A DNA stretch of 64,000 bases from Affinundibacterium macrobrachii (GTDB taxonomy: Bacteria > Pseudomonadota > Gammaproteobacteria > Burkholderiales > Burkholderiaceae_D): contig NZ_BMYT01000008.1 in the NCBI RefSeq assembly GCF_014652415.1, positions 62,326 to 126,325 on the forward strand, given 5' to 3'. Each line of letters opens with the position of its first letter. Within the stretch, counting starts at the first letter, position 1. Both the position numbers and the translations under genes were made by a program. This document shows, piece after piece, positions 27,516-36,378 of this stretch. The notes under the pieces were generated by a model that made no database searches, was not told where the DNA came from, and was given only the letters and a program-made list of their open reading frames with translations.

Positions 27516-27852
27516 GTTGTATTTGACTAGATGGGTAATCAGCCGAGGTCGATTATGGCATTGGAAAAAACTAGCATTTCACTAACAGAAATAAAAATTT
27601 AAATTTGCTGATGTGTGGCAATTGTGCGTGCGCACAATGTATTGAATTCCTTACAAATGAGCAGAATTTGTCCGTATTTTCAGACAGTTTGCACTTGCAG
27701 CATGCGGCTGTTTGTCTGATTTTCTTCTTGTGGTGCCTAACACGTGACTGCGATAGAGATGGCCTAAGTTGGTGCATGAAGCATTTGCCATATCCAATGC
27801 GCTCAAGTTAGCATGCTGCGAATTAAATATTTATTTTTATAGGAATTAAATT
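27516..27852. other. Intergenic region, no gene supported
   Basis: 337 bases between the ald promoter region and the membrane protein gene. A 68-codon open frame (27605-27811, +) has no ribosome binding site or family look, so it is not called. Confidence 0.45.
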
Positions 27853-28380
27853 ATGCAAAATAGAAATTTCCTGCTTACCTTGTTAAAAATAGTGCTGACA
27901 TTGCCAGTCGCTTATGCACTGGTATATCCGTTTCTACATTCATCACAGAGTGTCGGCATACTGCAAGAACTTGAAACGCTAGGCGTCTACGGTAGTATCG
28001 CCTTGGGTTCAGTCTTTTTGATTTTTGTCTTCTTCTATTGCAGAGATTTGTCCCGAACACTGTCTTTAGTAAGCCCAAACGCACGCGTCGCTCAAGCGCG
28101 GAGTGTTTGGTTGATGTTTCTTATCCCTTATAACTTTATTGAAGATTTTTTTATCATCGCGAATGTCGCGACTTCTTTGCGAAATGAGGCAGCGCAAAAT
28201 CCAGCTTTGCAGTCACTCACGCATTTTGGTTTGGCTTCTGGAATAGGCTGGTGTGCCGCGCAGATAGTCTCATTGTGGCCAAGTGAAATCGGTTCATTCG
28301 CGAGCTTGATCGCGATTGTTTTGTGGATTGTGCATTGGCGCTTTATACGACAAGTGAATCGTTTGCTAGCAAATTCTTAG
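27853..28380 (+). CDS. Four-helix inner-membrane protein, unknown function
   Basis: 175 residues with four likely helices: about 10-28, 48-68 (GSIALGSVFLIFVFFYC), 85-105 and 145-165. The ribosome binding site AGGA is about eight bases upstream. I do not recognise the family. It is convergent with the Lrp gene that follows 30 bases later, so it is not in the lysine operon. Confidence 0.7.
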   Translation: MQNRNFLLTLLKIVLTLPVAYALVYPFLHSSQSVGILQELETLGVYGSIALGSVFLIFVFFYCRDLSRTLSLVSPNARVAQARSVWLMFLIPYNFIEDFFIIANVATSLRNEAAQNPALQSLTHFGLASGIGWCAAQIVSLWPSEIGSFASLIAIVLWIVHWRFIRQVNRLLANS

Positions 28381-28410
28381 TTTTTAATCTTATGTGTTTG
28401 TTGAGAAGAG

Positions 28411-28881
28411 CTAAGCCGGTCTATCCAATTTCGTCGACAACAAAATCGTCGAAAAGGTGTCCACCACACCTTTTATCAAACGGATCTTATCAATAACTGC
28501 GTCAAGCTCATGTGTCGATTCTGTGGAGAGCATTGCACATAAGTCATAACGGCCTGACACCGTGTATAACTTGATGATCTCATGTCGTTTGGTCAGTGCT
28601 CGCATGATTTCGGGTTCGTGTTGCGATTCAATCGAAATTAACACCATCGCTTGAATGCTAGGTCGCGACCGATTCACCGAAATGTCGACTGTATAACCAC
28701 TAATAATGCCTCGGTCTTCTAGTGACTTGAGGCGCAGTTGTGCAGTGCTACGAGCGCAACCTAGCGCCTTTGCCATTGCAACGATGGGAAGCCTTGCGTT
28801 CACTTTGAGCAGGTCGATAATTTGTTGATCTAGGGCATCTAATACTTGTGACATAGTGAAATTCTTAGTGGTTTCAGGCAT
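28411..28881 (-). CDS. Lrp/AsnC family regulator, divergent from kamA
   Basis: N-terminal helix-turn-helix (ALDQQIIDLLKVNARLPIV, GCARSTAQLRLKSLEDRGII) and a C-terminal RAM effector domain (MVLISIESQHEPEIMRALTK, VSGRYDLCAMLS). The N-terminus could also begin at the inner ATG at 28854; neither start has a strong ribosome binding site. Lrp/AsnC proteins usually sense amino acids. Its divergent placement 171 bases from kamA makes it the likely regulator of the lysine cluster, by inference. Confidence 0.88.
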   Translation of the reverse strand: MPETTKNFTMSQVLDALDQQIIDLLKVNARLPIVAMAKALGCARSTAQLRLKSLEDRGIISGYTVDISVNRSRPSIQAMVLISIESQHEPEIMRALTKRHEIIKLYTVSGRYDLCAMLSTESTHELDAVIDKIRLIKGVVDTFSTILLSTKLDRPA

Positions 28882-29052
28882 TTTGTTTGAATATCATACA
28901 TTATGACTGATTTTTGCTGTTTCATTAAGTCACTTTGTGCGTTTGTGACGGCACAACTCGTCTTTACACTCTCTCCCTATCGCCCGTAGGGGTATTTATT
29001 TCAGCTTGTTTGCATTTTTGCGAACTTTCGCCATATCAACGAGAGAGACATC

Positions 29053-30234
29053 ATGGACCAAAAAGTCGAATTTAATCCTATCAAGAAATTACTGACACGC
29101 GAAGAATTAGACGCTTATGATCCAGAGTCAGAATCTTGGCAAAAGCAATTCACGCGTCGTTATTCTCACCATTCTGAATTGATGGGTGTATTGAATAATG
29201 TGGAAGACGTGGATAACACCGTCTACAAAAAATTCGCGGTTGCAATTACGCCTTACATGGCGAAATTGATGGACAAAGATGATCCAAATTGCCCTATCCG
29301 TTTGCAATACATGCCTTCGCACCATGAGCAAACCATCCCTGGTTTTGCGACTTCTTTGGATCAATTAGGCGAAGAAGGTGACACAATTCCAGGTACTAGC
29401 GTGGTGCATCGTTACCCACGTCGCGTGTTGTTCTTGGTTTCGAATACTTGTGCAACTTTGTGCCGTTTCTGCACACGTAAGCGCATGGTGTCGCAGCCGG
29501 ATGGTTCTGTTGCGAAAGACGAAATCGAAGCATCGATTGACTACATCGCTAGCAATCCAGAAATTGAAGACGTGTTGTTGTCTGGCGGTGATCCATTGAC
29601 ATTTACCGATGAGCGTTTGGACTACATCCTCGGCGAAATTCGTCGTCGCGCACCGCATGTTCGCTTCTTGCGCATGGGTTCCCGCATGGTCGTGCAATTG
29701 CCAACACGCGTCACACCAGAGTTGTGTGCGGTATTGGAAAAGCATCGCGTACAGATGATCAATATCCATATCGGACATCCAAAAGAAATCACACCTTTGC
29801 TGCGTCAACGCGTCAAGATGATACAAAAAGCCGGCATTATGATGGGCTTGCAAACAGTCTGTTTGAAAGGCGTGAATGATGATGTGATGGTAATGCGTGA
29901 TCTGTTCATGCAAACCATTGAAATGGGTGTGCGTCCTTACTATGTATACTCTACAGATATGGTCGAAGGTGCAGCGCACTTCATCGTGCCACATCACCGT
30001 ATGATTGAATTGTATGAAGGTTTGCGCGGTTGGATCAGTGGTCCAGCAGTACCAACCTTCGTGGTAGACGGTTTGGGAGGCTTGGGTAAATTGCCTATCA
30101 TTCCTACTTATGTACGTGAAGAAGAATTACCAGATGGTAGCGGTACGACAGTTAAGTGCCGTAACTACAAAGGTATGACAATTGATATGCCTGGTTTGGG
30201 TCATAACTTTAGTTTGCCTACGCGTAGTAACTAA
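29053..30234 (+). CDS. kamA: Lysine 2,3-aminomutase
   Basis: Radical SAM and PLP enzyme that makes L-beta-lysine (3,6-diaminohexanoate) from L-lysine. The cluster motif CATLCRFCTRKR (about residues 133-144) is the CxxxCxxC of radical SAM enzymes. The lysine-binding aspartates are seen in YSTDMVEGAAHF and VVDGLGG, as known for the clostridial enzyme. The PLP-lysine loop, usually PGGGGK, reads GLGGLGK. Length (393 residues) is normal. A good ribosome binding site (GAGAGA) precedes the ATG. It is first of a seven-gene cluster for lysine breakdown. Confidence 0.94.
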   Translation: MDQKVEFNPIKKLLTREELDAYDPESESWQKQFTRRYSHHSELMGVLNNVEDVDNTVYKKFAVAITPYMAKLMDKDDPNCPIRLQYMPSHHEQTIPGFATSLDQLGEEGDTIPGTSVVHRYPRRVLFLVSNTCATLCRFCTRKRMVSQPDGSVAKDEIEASIDYIASNPEIEDVLLSGGDPLTFTDERLDYILGEIRRRAPHVRFLRMGSRMVVQLPTRVTPELCAVLEKHRVQMINIHIGHPKEITPLLRQRVKMIQKAGIMMGLQTVCLKGVNDDVMVMRDLFMQTIEMGVRPYYVYSTDMVEGAAHFIVPHHRMIELYEGLRGWISGPAVPTFVVDGLGGLGKLPIIPTYVREEELPDGSGTTVKCRNYKGMTIDMPGLGHNFSLPTRSN

Positions 30235-30252
30235 GGTCCTTCGGTATTAAAG

Positions 30253-30290
30253 CCCTTCTCCCGCAAGCGGGAGAAGGGTTGGGATGAGGG
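30253..30290. repeat. REP-like palindromic repeat A, copy 1
   Basis: CCCTTCTCCCGC / GCGGGAGAAGGG (30253-30264 with 30267-30278) with a GGGATGAGGG tail, 18 bases after kamA. The same type recurs in opposite orientation at 30370-30406 and twice near 35000. Confidence 0.85.
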
Positions 30291-30369
30291 ATGTTCAGAA
30301 ATGAATGTTGGTCATTATTGGAATGAATTTCGGTATTGCTTTTTTCCAACGATGCAGCTATTTCAATCC

Positions 30370-30406
30370 CCCTCACCCTAACCCTCTCCCGCTTGCGGGA
30401 GAGGGG
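30370..30406. repeat. REP-like palindromic repeat A, copy 2 (inverted)
   Basis: CCCTCACCCTAACCCTCTCC followed by CGCTTGCGGGAGAGGG. It is copy 1 in reverse orientation, so the kamA-kdd gap carries an inverted pair 79 bases apart. Confidence 0.85.
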
Positions 30407-30449
30407 ATATTAGCGGCGATCATCTACCTAACTATCCCATCTTTTCATC

Positions 30450-31496
30450 ATGACATTTACAACACCAAGCTCCCCCTACGGAATTCATCGCGTGATCGAA
30501 CCACAAGGCGTCTTGCCACAAGGCGCGTGGAAGATCGATAACACGATGGAGATCACCGACAACGAAATCCTGATCGACGTCTCCGCGTTAAATATCGACG
30601 CGGCCAGCTTTACGCAAATCAAACAAGAAGCGAATGGCGACGAAGCCAAAGTGGCTGAGATCGTCAAAGGCATCGTTGAAAAGCGCGGTAAACACCACAA
30701 TCCGGTGACCGGTTCTGGCGGTATGTTAATCGGAACGATCTTGGAAATTGGTTCATCCTTAGCTGGCAAGATCGACTTAAAAGTAGGCGACAAAATTGCT
30801 ACCTTGGTTTCCTTGTCATTGACACCATTGCGCATTGATGAAATCGTCAAAATTCATATGCAAAAAGATCAGGTCGATATCAAAGGCAAAGCGATTTTGT
30901 TTGAAACTGGCTTGTACGCTAAGTTGCCAGATGATATCGATGAAAAAATGGCGTTAGCAATCTTGGATGTCGCTGGCGCACCTGCGCAGACAGCACGTTT
31001 GGTGAAAGAAGGCGACACCGTTGTCGTTATCGGCGGTGGTGGCAAGTCTGGTACTTTGTGTGTGTACGAAGCGAAAAAACGCGCTGGTAAAAACGGTTGC
31101 GTGATCGGTGTCTCTCCATTTGAAAAAGACTGCAAACGCATGCAAGAATTAGGTTGGGCTGATCATACTTTGCAGGTCGATGCGACCAATGCTTTAGCTT
31201 TGATGGAAGCTGTATCCAAAGTCACAAATGGCGCGATGGCGGATTTAGTCATCAATTGCGTGAATATTCAGAACACGGAAATGGGCAGTATTTTATCAAC
31301 CAAGCAGCACGGTAAAATTTATTTCTTCTCGATGGCAACTAGCTTCACTGCCGCTGCATTAGGCGCAGAAGGTGTCGGTAAAGATGTGGAAATGATCGTT
31401 GGTAATGGTTACGCGACGGGTCATGCAGAACACTCTTTAGCCTTATTGCGCGAGAGTGAAAAACTGCGTCAGTTGTTCACAGAACTCTACGTTTAA
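30450..31496 (+). CDS. kdd: L-erythro-3,5-diaminohexanoate dehydrogenase
   Basis: NAD(P)-dependent oxidation of 3,5-diaminohexanoate to 5-amino-3-oxohexanoate with release of ammonia. The N-terminal PYGIHRVIEPQGVLPQGAWK and the Rossmann core VVVIGGGGKSGTLCVYEAKK (about 188-207) are landmarks of the family. Length is 348 residues. There is no ribosome binding site close to the ATG; the A-type repeat lies just upstream. It is followed closely by the kamB-like gene. Confidence 0.92.
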   Translation: MTFTTPSSPYGIHRVIEPQGVLPQGAWKIDNTMEITDNEILIDVSALNIDAASFTQIKQEANGDEAKVAEIVKGIVEKRGKHHNPVTGSGGMLIGTILEIGSSLAGKIDLKVGDKIATLVSLSLTPLRIDEIVKIHMQKDQVDIKGKAILFETGLYAKLPDDIDEKMALAILDVAGAPAQTARLVKEGDTVVVIGGGGKSGTLCVYEAKKRAGKNGCVIGVSPFEKDCKRMQELGWADHTLQVDATNALALMEAVSKVTNGAMADLVINCVNIQNTEMGSILSTKQHGKIYFFSMATSFTAAALGAEGVGKDVEMIVGNGYATGHAEHSLALLRESEKLRQLFTELYV

Positions 31497-31527
31497 TTTC
31501 GCTGTAGAACTTAGAAAGTTGTCGACG

Positions 31528-32637
31528 ATGGAGTTCAAACATCCCACATTAAGTAATATCAAAACCAGTCCGCTATGGCAACGCATCCACGATAGCGGTA
31601 TGCAAACATTAGCGGTCATGGGCATGACCAAAAACACCGGTAAGACTGTCGCAATGAACCATGTGCTGGCGCAAGCAGCGGCAGCGCAAGTGGACATAGG
31701 CTTGACCTCAATCGGTCGTGATGGCGAAGACCGCGATCAAGTTTTTTTTAATCCTAAGCCACCCATCATGGTGTGGCCTGGCAATCTCGTTGCCACCGCA
31801 CGTGAAACTTTGCAGCGCGCGAAAGTGCGTTGGAAGTTAATTGACTCAACACAAATCGATAGCCCAATGGGTGAGATTTTGGTGGTCAAGGTATTGGAAT
31901 ATGGCGAGATGGAAGTCGCTGGCGCATCGCGTGGCAGTGATCAATTAAAAGTCATCGCGCGCTTGCGCCAATGCGGTGCAAATTTAGTGATTTTGGATGG
32001 CGCTTTAGGTCGCAGTCATCATGCGTCTCCAGCGATAGCCGATGGCGTGATTTTAGCGACTGGTGCTGCAATTGGTGGCGGTATTCAAGATGTGATCCGC
32101 AAAACACGTGATCGCCTTGGCATTCTTGGTATCAAACAAGCAGATGATCATGTCAAAGCCCAATGTGAGGCCGTGTTTACACAAGGTGGCGTTGGCATTT
32201 GGGATCAAGATGGAAAGGTCCTCTTTTTAGAAGAAATCGCGACCCTCAATGCGGGTGCTAAGTTGATGGAATACATCGATGCCAAGGTTGGCACCATCGC
32301 CGTTAGCGGTGCAGTTGGGCGCAATTTGTGGCGCGCTTTAAGTAGCTTGGCGGAACGTCATCCAGCATTGAACGTGGTGGTTGCAGATGGCACGAAATTA
32401 TTTATAGAAAACACCGATTTATTGATCTTTCAAAAACTCGGTGCGAAATTAGTCGGGTATCGTGGCATTAATTTGACTGGGATTACCTTGAATCCATTTT
32501 CGCCCATGGGTGGCAGCTTTGAGGCTGCTGAGTTTTTGGACGTGGCAAAGAATGCGTTCGTCGGTTACGACGTATGTGACGTTGTATTAGAAGCGACATC
32601 GGACGAAAAAATTAAAGAAACAGGAGAAGTAGCATGA
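31528..32637 (+). CDS. KamB-like lysine 5,6-aminomutase reactivase subunit
   Basis: The start at 31528 is chosen; an upstream ATG (31456) overlaps kdd and adds a non-conserved segment. A P-loop GMTKNTGKT lies at about residues 32-40, so it binds nucleotide. A long central domain has ASRGSDQLKVIARLRQCGA and LVILDGALGRSHHASPAIAD. Such genes accompany kamD-kamE and are thought to reactivate the B12-dependent mutase. It overlaps kamD by four bases (ATGA), so coupling of translation is likely. The usual MutS-like partner kamC is not seen in the window. Confidence 0.75.
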   Translation: MEFKHPTLSNIKTSPLWQRIHDSGMQTLAVMGMTKNTGKTVAMNHVLAQAAAAQVDIGLTSIGRDGEDRDQVFFNPKPPIMVWPGNLVATARETLQRAKVRWKLIDSTQIDSPMGEILVVKVLEYGEMEVAGASRGSDQLKVIARLRQCGANLVILDGALGRSHHASPAIADGVILATGAAIGGGIQDVIRKTRDRLGILGIKQADDHVKAQCEAVFTQGGVGIWDQDGKVLFLEEIATLNAGAKLMEYIDAKVGTIAVSGAVGRNLWRALSSLAERHPALNVVVADGTKLFIENTDLLIFQKLGAKLVGYRGINLTGITLNPFSPMGGSFEAAEFLDVAKNAFVGYDVCDVVLEATSDEKIKETGEVA

Positions 32638-34184
32638 GCCAATTAAAACTAGATCAGGGGCAAATCGACCGCGCACGTGATTCCGCGCGTCGCATTGCAC
32701 GTCAGGTGTTCGATGAAATGTCACAGTACACGACGACGACGGTAGAGCGCGCCACTTTGCGTTTACTCGGCATCGATGGTATTGATGAAAATTATGTACC
32801 TTTGCCCAACGTGTTGGTTGATCATTTACAAGCAAAAAACTTATTGCAACATGGCGCAGCACCGATCGTGGTCGCCGCCATGCAAGAACACAATATGACG
32901 GCGCAAGCTGTGGCAGAAGCCGTGTCGAAAGGCACACTGACCTTAGCTTTACCAAAAGATGCAGATGCCGCGCGTAAAGCGACAGAAGCACAAGCTGCGA
33001 TCATGTGTCAGCATATCGCTGGTCAACGTGCATTCCGCGCGAAGCAAATTGAGACCATGGGCGAAGCACCAACACCTTGGTTATATTTGATTGTTGCGAC
33101 GGGCAATATTTATGAAGACGTAGTGCAAGCACGCGCCGCAGCAGAACAGGGTGCCGACATCATTGCGGTGATTCGCTCAACTGGTCAAAGTTTGCTCGAT
33201 TACGTGCCGTATGGCGCAACGACCGAAGGTTTCGGTGGTACTTACGCGACCCAAGAAAACTTCAAACTGATGCGCGCTGCTTTGGATGAAGTTGGCGAAA
33301 AACTCGGTCGCTATATTCGCTTGACTAACTATTGCTCAGGTCTGTGTATGCCAGAGATCGCGGCGATGGGCGCGATCGAACGTCTCGATATGATGCTCAA
33401 TGATTCCATGTACGGCATCATCTTCCGCGACATCAATATGAAGCGTACTTTCATTGATCAATTCTTTTCTCGCATGGTGAATGCCTATGCGGGCATTATC
33501 ATCAACACGGGTGAAGATAATTATTTGACGACAGCCGATGCTTATGAAGCCGCGCATACGGTCTTGGCATCGCAATTAATCAATGAACAGTTTGCGTATT
33601 TGTCTGGGTTGCAGCCAGATCAAATGGGGCTCGGTCATGCATTTGAAATTAATCCTGAATTAGAAAACGGCTTCTTGTGGGAAATGGCGCACGCGCAATT
33701 GGTGCGTCAAGTATTTCCAGATGCGTCATTGAAATACATGCCGCCAACCAAACACATGACAGGCAATATTTTTAAAGGTCAGGTTCAGGACACTTTATTT
33801 AACATCGTCAGTACCGTAACAAATCAAAATATTCATTTGCTCGGCATGATGACTGAAGCGATTCATACGCCATTTATTCAAGATCGTTTCTTGGCAATCC
33901 AAAATGCGAAGTATGTGTTCGGTACGATGAAAGATTTGAACTCAGAAATCGAATTTAAATCCGGTGGAAAGATCGAAACCCGCGCACAAGAAGTGTTGGC
34001 AGAGACTGAAAAGATTCTGGCAGAAATTGAAGCAATGGGTTTATCTGCCGCGATTGGCAAGGGCACTTTTGCCGAGATTTCACGCACCCCAACGGGCGGT
34101 AAAGGTTTGGCTGGTGTGATCAGCAAAGCAGCGGATTACTACAATCCTTTCCCACAATTGATGTTGCCAACACAGACAGCGTAA
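32634..34184 (+). CDS. kamD: Lysine 5,6-aminomutase, alpha subunit
   Basis: The large subunit of the adenosylcobalamin- and PLP-dependent enzyme that moves the 6-amino group of beta-lysine to C5. Residues visible include the alpha-subunit segments TPWLYLIVATGNIYEDV, GADIIAVIRSTGQSLLDYVP, TTEGFGGTYATQENFKLMR and KYMPPTKHMTGNIFKG. The 516-residue length is typical. Its start overlaps the stop of the kamB-like gene, and kamE begins 10 bases after its end. Confidence 0.97.
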   Translation: MSQLKLDQGQIDRARDSARRIARQVFDEMSQYTTTTVERATLRLLGIDGIDENYVPLPNVLVDHLQAKNLLQHGAAPIVVAAMQEHNMTAQAVAEAVSKGTLTLALPKDADAARKATEAQAAIMCQHIAGQRAFRAKQIETMGEAPTPWLYLIVATGNIYEDVVQARAAAEQGADIIAVIRSTGQSLLDYVPYGATTEGFGGTYATQENFKLMRAALDEVGEKLGRYIRLTNYCSGLCMPEIAAMGAIERLDMMLNDSMYGIIFRDINMKRTFIDQFFSRMVNAYAGIIINTGEDNYLTTADAYEAAHTVLASQLINEQFAYLSGLQPDQMGLGHAFEINPELENGFLWEMAHAQLVRQVFPDASLKYMPPTKHMTGNIFKGQVQDTLFNIVSTVTNQNIHLLGMMTEAIHTPFIQDRFLAIQNAKYVFGTMKDLNSEIEFKSGGKIETRAQEVLAETEKILAEIEAMGLSAAIGKGTFAEISRTPTGGKGLAGVISKAADYYNPFPQLMLPTQTA

Positions 34185-34194
34185 GGAGAACAAC

Positions 34195-34959
34195 ATGACA
34201 ACAATGGCAGATATCAAAAAACCAGAACAATGGGTTAAGCCTTACGGCGACACGATGAATGATGGTCGCGTACAAGTTTCTTTCACCTTACCGGTCGCAC
34301 TCGATGAGACTTCCAAAGAAGGTGCTAAGCGTTTGGCACTGTTGATGGGTTTAGAGGAACCCGCGGTCGTCCACAGCGAAGACATGGGTAAGGGTTTTAG
34401 CTTTTACGTCGTGTATGGTCAGTGCAAGCATCAAGTCGATTTATCGAGCTTCCAAGTTGTCAAGCCAGAATATGAAACACTGGATAAAGACGCGATCAAT
34501 GCCTTGATTGCGGAAAAAATGGGACGTCGTATGGTCGTCATTGGCGCGTGTATCGAAACCGACGCACACACCGTTGGTATTGACGCGATCATGAATATGA
34601 AAGGCTATAACGGCCACAAAGGCTTAGAAAGCTATCATGAAGTTCGCGCTATCAATATGGGCGCGCAGGTCGATTCAGAAGAATTGATCGCCCGTGCGAT
34701 TGAAGAAAAAGCCGACGTGATTTTGGTGTCGCAAGTAGTGACACAAAAAAATATTCACCTCGATAATTTGACCAAATTGTCCGATCTGTTAGAAGCGGAA
34801 GGCTTGCGTGATAAAGTGATCTTGGTGGTTGGCGGCCCACGTATTTCGCATGAATTAGCGAAGGAGTTGGGTTACGATGCGGGCTTTGGTACCAAGTCTT
34901 ACGCAGAAGATGTTGCTTCGTTTGCGATTCATGAGTGGATTAAGCGTCACGCTGCTTAA
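34195..34959 (+). CDS. kamE: Lysine 5,6-aminomutase, beta subunit
   Basis: The cobalamin-binding subunit. The B12-binding motif DAHTVGID (DxHxxG) lies at about residues 123-130, where His is the lower ligand of cobalt, followed by MNMKGYNGHKGLESYHEV with the lysine that binds PLP in the family, then ILVSQVVT and VVGGPR. Length is 254 residues. A strong ribosome binding site (AAGGAG) precedes the ATG, right after kamD. Confidence 0.97.
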   Translation: MTTMADIKKPEQWVKPYGDTMNDGRVQVSFTLPVALDETSKEGAKRLALLMGLEEPAVVHSEDMGKGFSFYVVYGQCKHQVDLSSFQVVKPEYETLDKDAINALIAEKMGRRMVVIGACIETDAHTVGIDAIMNMKGYNGHKGLESYHEVRAINMGAQVDSEELIARAIEEKADVILVSQVVTQKNIHLDNLTKLSDLLEAEGLRDKVILVVGGPRISHELAKELGYDAGFGTKSYAEDVASFAIHEWIKRHAA

Positions 34960-34972
34960 GTGAATTTAAGTT

Positions 34973-35155
34973 CCCTCTCCAGCAAGCGGGAGAGGGCTAG
35001 GGTGAGGGAAGTTTCGTAGGGCGGGTGCAACCCGCGCTGCTCAGGTGCTCGATGTTTTGGCGGCGCGGGTTGCACCCGCCCTACGATGGAAAATGTCGTT
35101 TGTGTTCGCTGAACCACCCTCATCCCCAACCCTTCTCCCGCTTGCGGGAGAAGGG
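34973..35155. repeat. Nested palindrome of repeats A-B-B'-A'
   Basis: An A-type copy (34973-35008), a B-type copy TAGGGCGGGTGCAACCCGCG (35017-35040), then B in reverse (35063-35086) and A in reverse (35117-35155). The whole forms a nested inverted repeat of about 183 bases between kamE and kal. It probably folds into a strong cruciform or mRNA hairpin. Confidence 0.9.
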
Positions 35156-35185
35156 AGCAATGAACCGAATTTAAAAGAGGTAATG

Positions 35186-35593
35186 ATGGAAGATTTATCC
35201 AAGTACACGAGTTTGATACGCCTGCGTATGGGTTCGCATGATGCACACTATGCAGGTGACCTAGTCGATGGCGCGAAGATGTTGAATTTGTTTGGCGATG
35301 TCGCAACAGAATTGTTGATCCGTAGTGACGGCGATGAAGGTTTGTTTGTGGCCTACGATAATGTGCAATTTATGGCACCGGTGTTCGCTGGTGATTATAT
35401 TGAAGCGACGGGTCGTATTGTTTCTATGGGCAAGACCTCGCGCAAGATGGAGTTTGAAGCACGTAAGGTGATTTCTCCTGCGAAGATAGCTGGACAAGTT
35501 TCTGCTGCGGATGTGTTGGCTGAGCCTGTTGTTGTTTGTAAGGCTTCTGGGACTTGTGTGGTGCCGGCGGATTTTCAGCGTATAAAACGCTGA
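35186..35593 (+). CDS. kal: 3-Aminobutyryl-CoA ammonia-lyase
   Basis: Deaminates L-3-aminobutyryl-CoA to crotonyl-CoA and ammonia. The 135-residue single hotdog-fold domain shows [20 protein letters not shown], the family signature with His and Asp, and [18 protein letters not shown]. The start at 35186 is chosen because AGAGG is five bases upstream; ATG 35183 is too close. The open frame extends further up through the repeat island but without homology. A repeat island follows before kce. Confidence 0.92.
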   Translation: MEDLSKYTSLIRLRMGSHDAHYAGDLVDGAKMLNLFGDVATELLIRSDGDEGLFVAYDNVQFMAPVFAGDYIEATGRIVSMGKTSRKMEFEARKVISPAKIAGQVSAADVLAEPVVVCKASGTCVVPADFQRIKR

Positions 35594-35635
35594 TTTGTTT
35601 GTGTTTGGCTTGAGGCTGTTGTGATGTAGTTTCTG

Positions 35636-35659
35636 TAGGGCGGGTGAAACCCGCGCTGC
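35636..35659. repeat. Repeat B, copy 3
   Basis: TAGGGCGGGTGAAACCCGCG with the CTGC tail, 42 bases after kal. Pairs with the reverse copy at 36301-36325, enclosing the long palindrome. Confidence 0.85.
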
Positions 35660-35710
35660 TTTGTTTTTCGTATTTTGATTTGACGTTCTTGGATGCGTGA
35701 CTTGTACTTG

Positions 35711-36253
35711 GTCGGGTGTGGCCCGACGGCCACTTATCTTTTTTGCTTCGCCAAAAAAGGTAAGCCAAAAAAGGCGACCGTAGACTCGCCCTTCGGGTGC
35801 TTACGCTACGCTCCAGCATAATTTGTGCGTCACAAAAAATGGGAAAGTGTCGAAACTCGCTTCGCTCAAACAACGACACTTTCTTATCCATTTTCTGTGA
35901 AGCACAAATTACATCGTCTCAAACGGAGGTAGGTCAAAGTCAAAAATAAAGTCAAAAACAAAGTCAAAAGCAACGACCTGCAAAGCTAATAGAAAAATGA
36001 ATGTCCGTCGATATTGATTGTTTTGATTTTGTTGTTGCTTTTGACCTTCATCCACTTCTGACACTGCCAATTGTGCAAGACAGAAAATGGATGAAGAAAG
36101 CTTCGTTGTTTGAGCGAAGCGAGTTTCGAAGCTTTCCCATTTTTTGTCTTGCACAATTGGGAACCCGAAGGGCAGTGGCAGCGTGGTCGCCTTTTTTGGG
36201 TTACCTTTTTTGGCGAAGCAAAAAAGGTAACTAGCTGTCGGGCTACCCCCGAC
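35711..36253. repeat. Long imperfect palindrome of two inverted repeat copies
   Basis: A copy of about 200 bases (35711-35910) recurs in reverse complement at 36067-36253. Shared blocks include CTTTTTTGCTTCGCCAAAAA, AAAAAAGGCGACC, GCCCTTCGGG, AAACTCGCTTCGCTCAAACA and ATCCATTTTCTGT. Each copy has its own inner inverted repeat (GTGTCG/CGACAC or GCTTCG/CGAAGC). The 156-base middle has three 12-base AAAGTCAAAAAY-type units (35936-35971), and GTCAAAAGCAAC also recurs in reverse near 36044. No transposase is present; open frames here are not genes. Confidence 0.88.
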
Positions 36254-36300
36254 CAGTGAACGATCAGCAAATGCGAACGCGAGTACGAAGTGTAAAAAAA

Positions 36301-36325
36301 CAGCGCGGGTTGCACCCGCCCTACA
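36301..36325. repeat. Repeat B, copy 4 (inverted)
   Basis: CAGCGCGGGTTGCACCCGCC followed by CTACA, the reverse complement of copy 3, 54 bases before kce. Confidence 0.85.
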
Positions 36326-36378
36326 AATAAGCCAATGAATTAGTTAGAAAAAACGCCAACTATAAGAGGCAAAACATC

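Noticed and set aside
27605-27811. 68-residue open frame upstream of the four-helix membrane protein
   Set aside because: No ribosome binding site, odd Cys/Trp-rich composition and no signs of conservation.
28970-29000. CCCTA...TAGGG hairpin before kamA, considered as a riboswitch
   Set aside because: A five-base stem is too small and it matches no lysine or cobalamin riboswitch core that I know.
29365-29997. 210-residue open frame on the - strand inside kamA
   Set aside because: Antisense shadow of a well-conserved enzyme, His-rich composition without any family look.
35936-35971. Three tandem AAAGTCAAAAAY-type units, considered as CRISPR or iterons
   Set aside because: Units are 12 bases without spacers, no cas or replication genes are near, and they lie inside the palindrome core.
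35986-36315. 109-residue open frame in the long palindrome (- strand)
   Set aside because: It only translates the repeat; it has no ribosome binding site and its composition follows the palindrome.
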